Below are positions 55,149-60,000 of a DNA stretch of 60,000 nt, piece by piece. The notes under the pieces were generated by a model. That model saw nothing but the letters and a program-made list of their open reading frames with translations, had not been told where the DNA came from and made no database searches. The translations under genes were made by a program, and so were the position numbers. Positions within the stretch are counted from its first letter, which is position 1. Every line of letters starts with the position of its first letter. Location: NCBI RefSeq assembly GCF_030272615.1, contig NC_081408.1:199110841-199170840 (forward strand), in the 5' to 3' direction. The stretch is from Cryptomeria japonica (lineage: Eukaryota > Streptophyta > Pinopsida > Cupressales > Cupressaceae).

Positions 55149-57593
55149 AGACTAGAGTCTTGACCAAAATGAAAGGTAAGATGAAAATTAAGAGATTATG
55201 GAAGACCAAGAGGTGTATGACGTGCAGATGAATCTAGGGTAAACTTGCAATGTCCAAGAATGTAAGACCAAAGTATGTATGTTTGAGAGTAAGGTGTGGC
55301 TTCCAAAGAAATGATGGATCTCTTGATGAGGTAAGTTGACCTTGACTCAAGAAGACCAAATGAGACCCTAAGATGATAGATCCTGATGTAGGAATCACCT
55401 AGTGTTGTGTTGTAGTATGTTTGCAAAGTGTGATGAGGACAAGCAAAGTAACCTTTTGACTCAAATTTAAAAAATATGTATGAAGGCAATGCAAATGGAG
55501 GAAAATGATTGACTATGTGCGACCAAGACAGGTTGAATGAAAAATGAAGCCCTATAGGAAACAACCTTAGAAGCTCTTTGAATTTGAAAACTTAAGTCCC
55601 TTTTGTTCTCAAGAATTTTCTGTAATCTCTTAACTGTGAATGCAGACACAATTTTAACAAACCCAGACATGATTTTTAATCTCAAACACAGTTCCAGTAG
55701 ATACAGACGCTTTTTTCTAAGTGATAATGACAATTTTAGCCTGAAAGTCAAAGACACAATTCTGCTCTGCATAGACATGATTTCTCAACACAAACATGGT
55801 TTTAACAGTCAAAGACGTATTTTTTGAAAATGTCAAAATTTCTTGTTGATATTCTATTGTAGGACACAAATATAATTTTGTACTGCACATACACAATTTC
55901 TCAACACAGACGTGGTTTTAATAGTCATAAACACATCTTATGATATTTTGTGCAATTTTGTCTGATTGTGAAGTTTAATGTGACCAAATCTCAATGATTT
56001 TGACTCTTTTCATGGTAAGAGGACACAATAGCAGTGAAGACTCAATGTTTGAAAGTGTTTTTGTTCAAGGGATAAAAAATGTTTCCAAATGTGATATATA
56101 ATAAGAAATATTATTGCATACACTTGAAAACACGGTAGACACGACGTTTCTTTGTTTTGTTTGAAAATGTTTGAGTGTTTTGATCATGCAAGTACAAATC
56201 CTAGGGCTGGTCGAGACAATAGTTGTTGAATCTCACTTGGGGGGTTACTCTGAGGCTACACAATTCAAAGAGGATACTTAGATGCTTGACCACACTGGCT
56301 CAACCCTCGACACTCACTTTCTCTAGGAAAACCAAACACCAATCCCCATGAAAACTCCCCATGGCAAACTTTATATCTCTACTAAGAATCGTAGCAATGT
56401 GAGCTGCTTCAGAGGTCTGACCTCCTGCACCAACAACTATAAGGTTTTTGGCTTGTAACACAAAATGGTGTCTAGTAAGGGCATCTGTTTGGTTGGCTAT
56501 AATCAATAGCATGTTACACTCTGTTAAATGGAAGGCCTCCTATCCTATAGAGGTTGCACTGTATAGGGTTTATGGGGAGTCATAACGTCGTTATAGCAGC
56601 ATGTGATACTCGTTGCTTGCAACTTTCATCACAAACACTTATTTATAGTGGCTTGGAAGAGCTTGGCTTTAGCCCGTTACCACTTGGGTCATTCCCTCTC
56701 ACTTGGCCTTATGGGCTACTCAGGAGGCAAGCCCTCTGAAAAAGGTAAAACAAAAAGAGTCGATTGCTCAAGACACAAAAGACACTTGTTAATTCTAGAG
56801 CACCAATTGAAGTGTTTGCTAACTTAAAGAAGAAAAAGCAAGAAATTTCAAAATCAAATCTTTGCCAAAGGTCCTGCACCAAACTTGTTAGTAGTTTTGA
56901 AGCAATGCCCCTCTTGCAAGCACACAAGTTAGGTAAAATTTTAGATCCAAAAGACTTTGTGAAATAAGGGTCTTCGACAAGACGTTTTCTCCCTTTTAAA
57001 TAGCTGCACCACTTCGTTATTTGGATCAAAAGAGGTTATCCCTAAAAAACAAATCTAAAAACCCTAAATCAAAGCGGAAAAATGCAAAACTGAAAACATA
57101 GACGCAAATGTACAAACATCTCATAGATGCAGACATATGGAACAAAGACACAATTTCCAGATCCGAGACCTGCAAAACAGACAGTTGAATGCAAACATGA
57201 CAGAAACTTGCACAGATGTAAGATCTGGACACATTTGCAACAATACAACTCACAAACACGATTCTAGTAACCTAAAGCTGCAAAACTGAGCAAAAACCCT
57301 GCAAAAACAAAAATGCAACAAAAAACAACATATACGTGAAAAGAAAAGAAAAACGTGGTTATATGCTACACAAACGTAACTTTAGGATGATAGATCTGCA
57401 AAAACAACAGAAAATAAAAAAACTAGAAATAGTAATCGTAGACACGGAAATAAAACACAGACGTAGTCAGATCCGTCGCAGACGTCGAAAAAAGCAGAAT
57501 CGTCACAATGCCGAACCAAAACTTTTAAAAACACAAAATCTGCAAAAAGGTGTCAAAATAAAAGGGACAAGAGTCTCATTGGGCATGCCAAAA
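55149..57593 (-). other. Gypsy-2 leader
   Basis: 2.4 kb of non-coding minus-strand leader between the PBS and gag, similar in length to the intact element's leader. A diverged direct repeat (TTTCTCAACACARACRTGGT words) lies at about 55749-55815 and 55861-55932. Many ACAGACG/AGACACAA words occur throughout. A 70-codon minus frame (56300-56512, IVVGAGGQTSEAAHIATILS) is unrecognised and probably fortuitous. Confidence 0.6.
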
Positions 57594-58362
57594 TGTATAC
57601 GGTGAAAATGAATAATGAAAACAACAATATTGAAAGACTAACAAGGATCCAACCACAAAAACCCTAGCCTAACAATGAAAATAATCCACCATACACAAAT
57701 GAAGACACCTGAGACCATGCAAATAAACAAAATAAACCAAGATATACCATTCACATGTCAAGTAGGGTTTCAATCTCCATTTCTTCCTATCTCTATTGAT
57801 CTTGTTTGATATATTTTCTCTTAGATTTTATGTGTGCAAAAGAGCTCAACAAGAGTAGAAATGTGGTTGATAGCTTGATCACAAGAAAGCTTGATTGCAT
57901 GAGAGATTTGACCATTAGGTGATTAGGGTTCATAATGAAGGAGAGTATCCTCTTATATAAAAGACACTTTAAGAAATGGAGGGACAAGATTGAGAGGTAT
58001 AAAGATAAATGGTCGGCTAGGATTAAAGGGTAGGTATATGAAATAATTAAATGATAAAGGGGGTAGGTAAGAGAATAATTAAGAGATGAATGACATTTGT
58101 CATGGGTAGAAAAGGCTAATGAATTAATTAAATAAATAAAGATCTATTTAATTAATAGAGGAAGTGGGATCAATTAAATAAATAAAATATTTATTTAATT
58201 TAGGAAAAGGGTTATTTAAATAAAAATATTTATTTAAATGAGGAAAGGCTTAGAAGAGGATAAATGAATTAATTAAATAAATAAAAATTTATTTAATTAA
58301 TAGAAGACTTAGGATAAAATAATTAAATAAATAATTAGACAGGACAATTTTAGGTGTTTACA
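57594..58362 (-). repeat. 5' LTR of Gypsy-2 (769 bp)
   Basis: Minus strand, from TGTAAACACC at 58362 to TATACA at 57594, followed by TTT and the PBS-like TGGCATGCCCAATGAGAC. Its U3 start contains four AT palindromes (for example 58123-58156, ATTAATTAAATA against TATTTAATTAAT), like the array in the intact element's LTR although the overall sequence differs. No second LTR lies in the window, so the ends rest on TG...CA plus the PBS. Confidence 0.7.
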
Positions 58363-60000
58363 ATTACCTCAGTTACCGTGGTTGGTAGCTTTTTGGAAAC
58401 CCTAATCTCTATGTGAATGCCTAGTAAATGAGTGTCTAACTATTTTATGCAATTTCATATTTTCATAAATTTAAATTAAAAATGCTCTATGATTTGAAAT
58501 TTTCATTTAATGTTGAAATTGATATGTGGAGTATATGTGCTTGATTATTACGTTTTTGGGAAATTAGGGGAGATGAATTAATTATAGATTGACAAGGAAT
58601 TATTTTATTTATTTTAATTCAAAATTATGGAAAAAGTGTTTTGGGGGTTAATAGAACAATAGAGTTTAGTTTTTAGACTTGGCTTATTTTGTAAATACAA
58701 ATGGTGCAAGAAATACCTCCTTCCTTGAAATGTTTTTTATGGATTGGGAGGGCATGAAATTTTGGTTTCACAACTTCTATTTAAAAAAAAAAAATCAAAG
58801 GCATTTTAATGGAGTTTCTAAAATTTGTTGGTTTTCGTGTTTTTTGAGAAAAAATGGGAAAATGTGAAATTATGATGAAATCAAATGACTTATTGTGTAG
58901 AAATGATGTTATATTTTGTCAATTGTGAAAATAGATCCATTTGGATCGCATGTGAACAATTTGGTGAAAATGAAAGAAACTAAGAAAAGATCCATTGTTG
59001 ACTATTTTATACTTTATGCTTGTTTTATGCCATGTTCACCAGAGAACATGATGATCCTAAGGTGTTGGTGCTAGATTCAATAATGGGAGTGGCTTCTAAT
59101 GGGAGCTAGGGCATAAAGGGGTTGCTAAGATAACTCATTAAGAAGTTATGGTAAAAAGTGATTTTTTTTGAAACATGATTAATAATGAACCAAGATAATG
59201 GATGCCCCACTTATGCCTTGAGTACTTATTGAAATTAAGGATGACTTGGGAAGACTTAGTCATTCCTAGGGCATTGATCTAGTAAGATTGAGTCTCCTCG
59301 TCTCTTGGAAAGGACTACTCAATTTTGCATGAGTCATTTCATTGAGCTACACAATGATACTTCTCTCTCTCTCTCTCTCTAATGTCTAACCCCTTGAGTA
59401 GTTAAGTAGCACCCGAAAGATGATCATTCCTTTCCCGTTGGTGTTGAATTTGTTGATGCATGTGTGGATGCCATGTGTTGTTATCTTTTGGATGTTGCAA
59501 TATACTTCATGCTTGGATGTTGCAATATCTCTCATACTTGGATGTTGCAATATCTCTCATACTTGGATGTTTTAATATCCGTTGTGCTTGGATGTCATGC
59601 TATCATTATATCTTGATGCTTTATATGCTTCATGTTTAGATGAGTGTATGCTCTTCTCATCATGTGTCTGAGTGTTTTTGGCCTTTTTACTATCTCCTAG
59701 TATGGAGGGAGTAGATATTTTGATTCCACATGGTTCGGTGGCATGTATACCACCATTAGGGTCCAGAGGATAGCGGATCGAGATTGCTTAATGGATTCAT
59801 CTTATGGTTTTACTTATGCTTTTCAGTTGTTTCATTGAAATGTAAATTTTATATTGAAAGGGAGTAATGTTATTCATTATACCTCTCTCCTCGAGATGGA
59901 TGTAACTAGATGGATTATGTTAGTGTATATGAATCAATTTTCATGTTTTGGTGTTGAAACTGAGCATGATTGCTCGGTGATTTGATCAAATTGCTTATGT
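58363..60000. other. Intergenic DNA, repeat-like, no gene seen
   Basis: No coding region supported. It contains a (TC)n run (about 59362-59380) and a 25-bp tandem array (59487-59611). Phrases such as GACTTAGTCATTCCTAGGGC look like retroelement leader or LTR sequence, but no terminal repeats were found inside the window. Confidence 0.4.
59487..59611. repeat. 25-bp tandem array, about five copies
   Basis: Units beginning CTTGGATGTTGCAATATC start at 59512, 59537, 59562 and 59587, preceded by a diverged copy from about 59487. The two central copies are identical. Confidence 0.9.

Larger units (their letters stand above)
49225..58362 (-). mobile_element. Decayed Tat-type gypsy element on the minus strand (Gypsy-2), 3'-truncated
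   Basis: Minus strand: LTR 58362-57594 (TGTAAACACC ... TATACA), PBS-like TGGCATGCCCAATGAGAC just after it, a 2.4 kb leader, then gag and protease homologous to the intact element in this window, down to the start of the G-patch (EKYGKRLHMYFDP at about 49270-49230). The RT, RNase H, integrase and 3' LTR are missing. The composite Copia block (49726-52312) interrupts the protease. Protein identity to the intact element is moderate, so they are related families rather than copies. Confidence 0.8.

Noticed and set aside
56300-56512. 70-codon minus-strand ORF with IVVGAGGQTSEAAHIATILS
   Set aside because: The glycine-rich motif looks enzyme-like, but it lies in the Gypsy-2 leader, is short, and has no further domain support.

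Overview
This window looks like intergenic DNA of a large, repeat-rich seed-plant nuclear genome. A conifer or other gymnosperm is my best guess: long AT-rich spacers, nested and decayed retroelements, a 16 kb Tat-type Ty3/gypsy element with 1.87 kb LTRs, plant L1-type LINEs, and only one recognisable host exon. The organism assignment is inference. I saw no rRNA, tRNA, CRISPR or bacterial-type gene organisation.

Layout. 1-4.5 kb: one probable host exon on the minus strand (2358-2492, first coding exon of a mitochondrial IF1-like ATPase-inhibitor gene) followed by a 297-bp tandem duplication in its putative intron. 4.5-6.3 kb: the 3' end of a decayed LINE (LINE-A) with unrecognised coding-like sequence after its RNase H domain. 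6.45-6.9 kb: a long foldback with a GC-rich core. 7.76-8.78 kb: microsatellites. 9.03-9.73 kb: an intact, unrecognised 230-codon ORF. 10.3-16.65 kb: a second, nearly full-length LINE on the minus strand (LINE-B), broken mainly by nonsense substitutions. 16.65-24.85 kb: AT-rich spacer with several repeat arrays.

24,849-40,984: a complete, apparently young Tat-lineage element. It has two 1870-bp LTRs differing at four sites (all transitions), an ATTAT target duplication, a PBS, a PPT and one uninterrupted 2426-codon gag-pro-pol frame. The domain order is Gag, zinc knuckle, protease, G-patch, RT, degenerate RNase H, a second intact RNase H, integrase. Its 2.75 kb leader holds a dimerisation-like hairpin and a small frameshifted ORF.

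41-60 kb: nested non-autonomous Copia-type elements (44.18-45.99 kb plus strand; 46.0-48.93 kb minus strand; a composite one at 49.73-52.31 kb) and a decayed minus-strand relative of the intact Tat element (49.2-58.36 kb). The composite Copia block sits inside the protease gene of this relative, flanked by a 20-bp duplication.

How it works together: the only unit that looks capable of activity is the 24.8-41.0 kb retrotransposon. The other elements show substitution-led decay, with stop codons at positions where intact relatives carry Trp (TGG) or Arg (CGA), as expected for old methylated DNA. Candidates for something less described are the post-RNase H coding tract of LINE-A, the orphan ORF at 9.03-9.73 kb, the G-patch and dimerisation-like hairpin of the intact element, and the head-to-head LTR hairpin at 51.8-52.1 kb.
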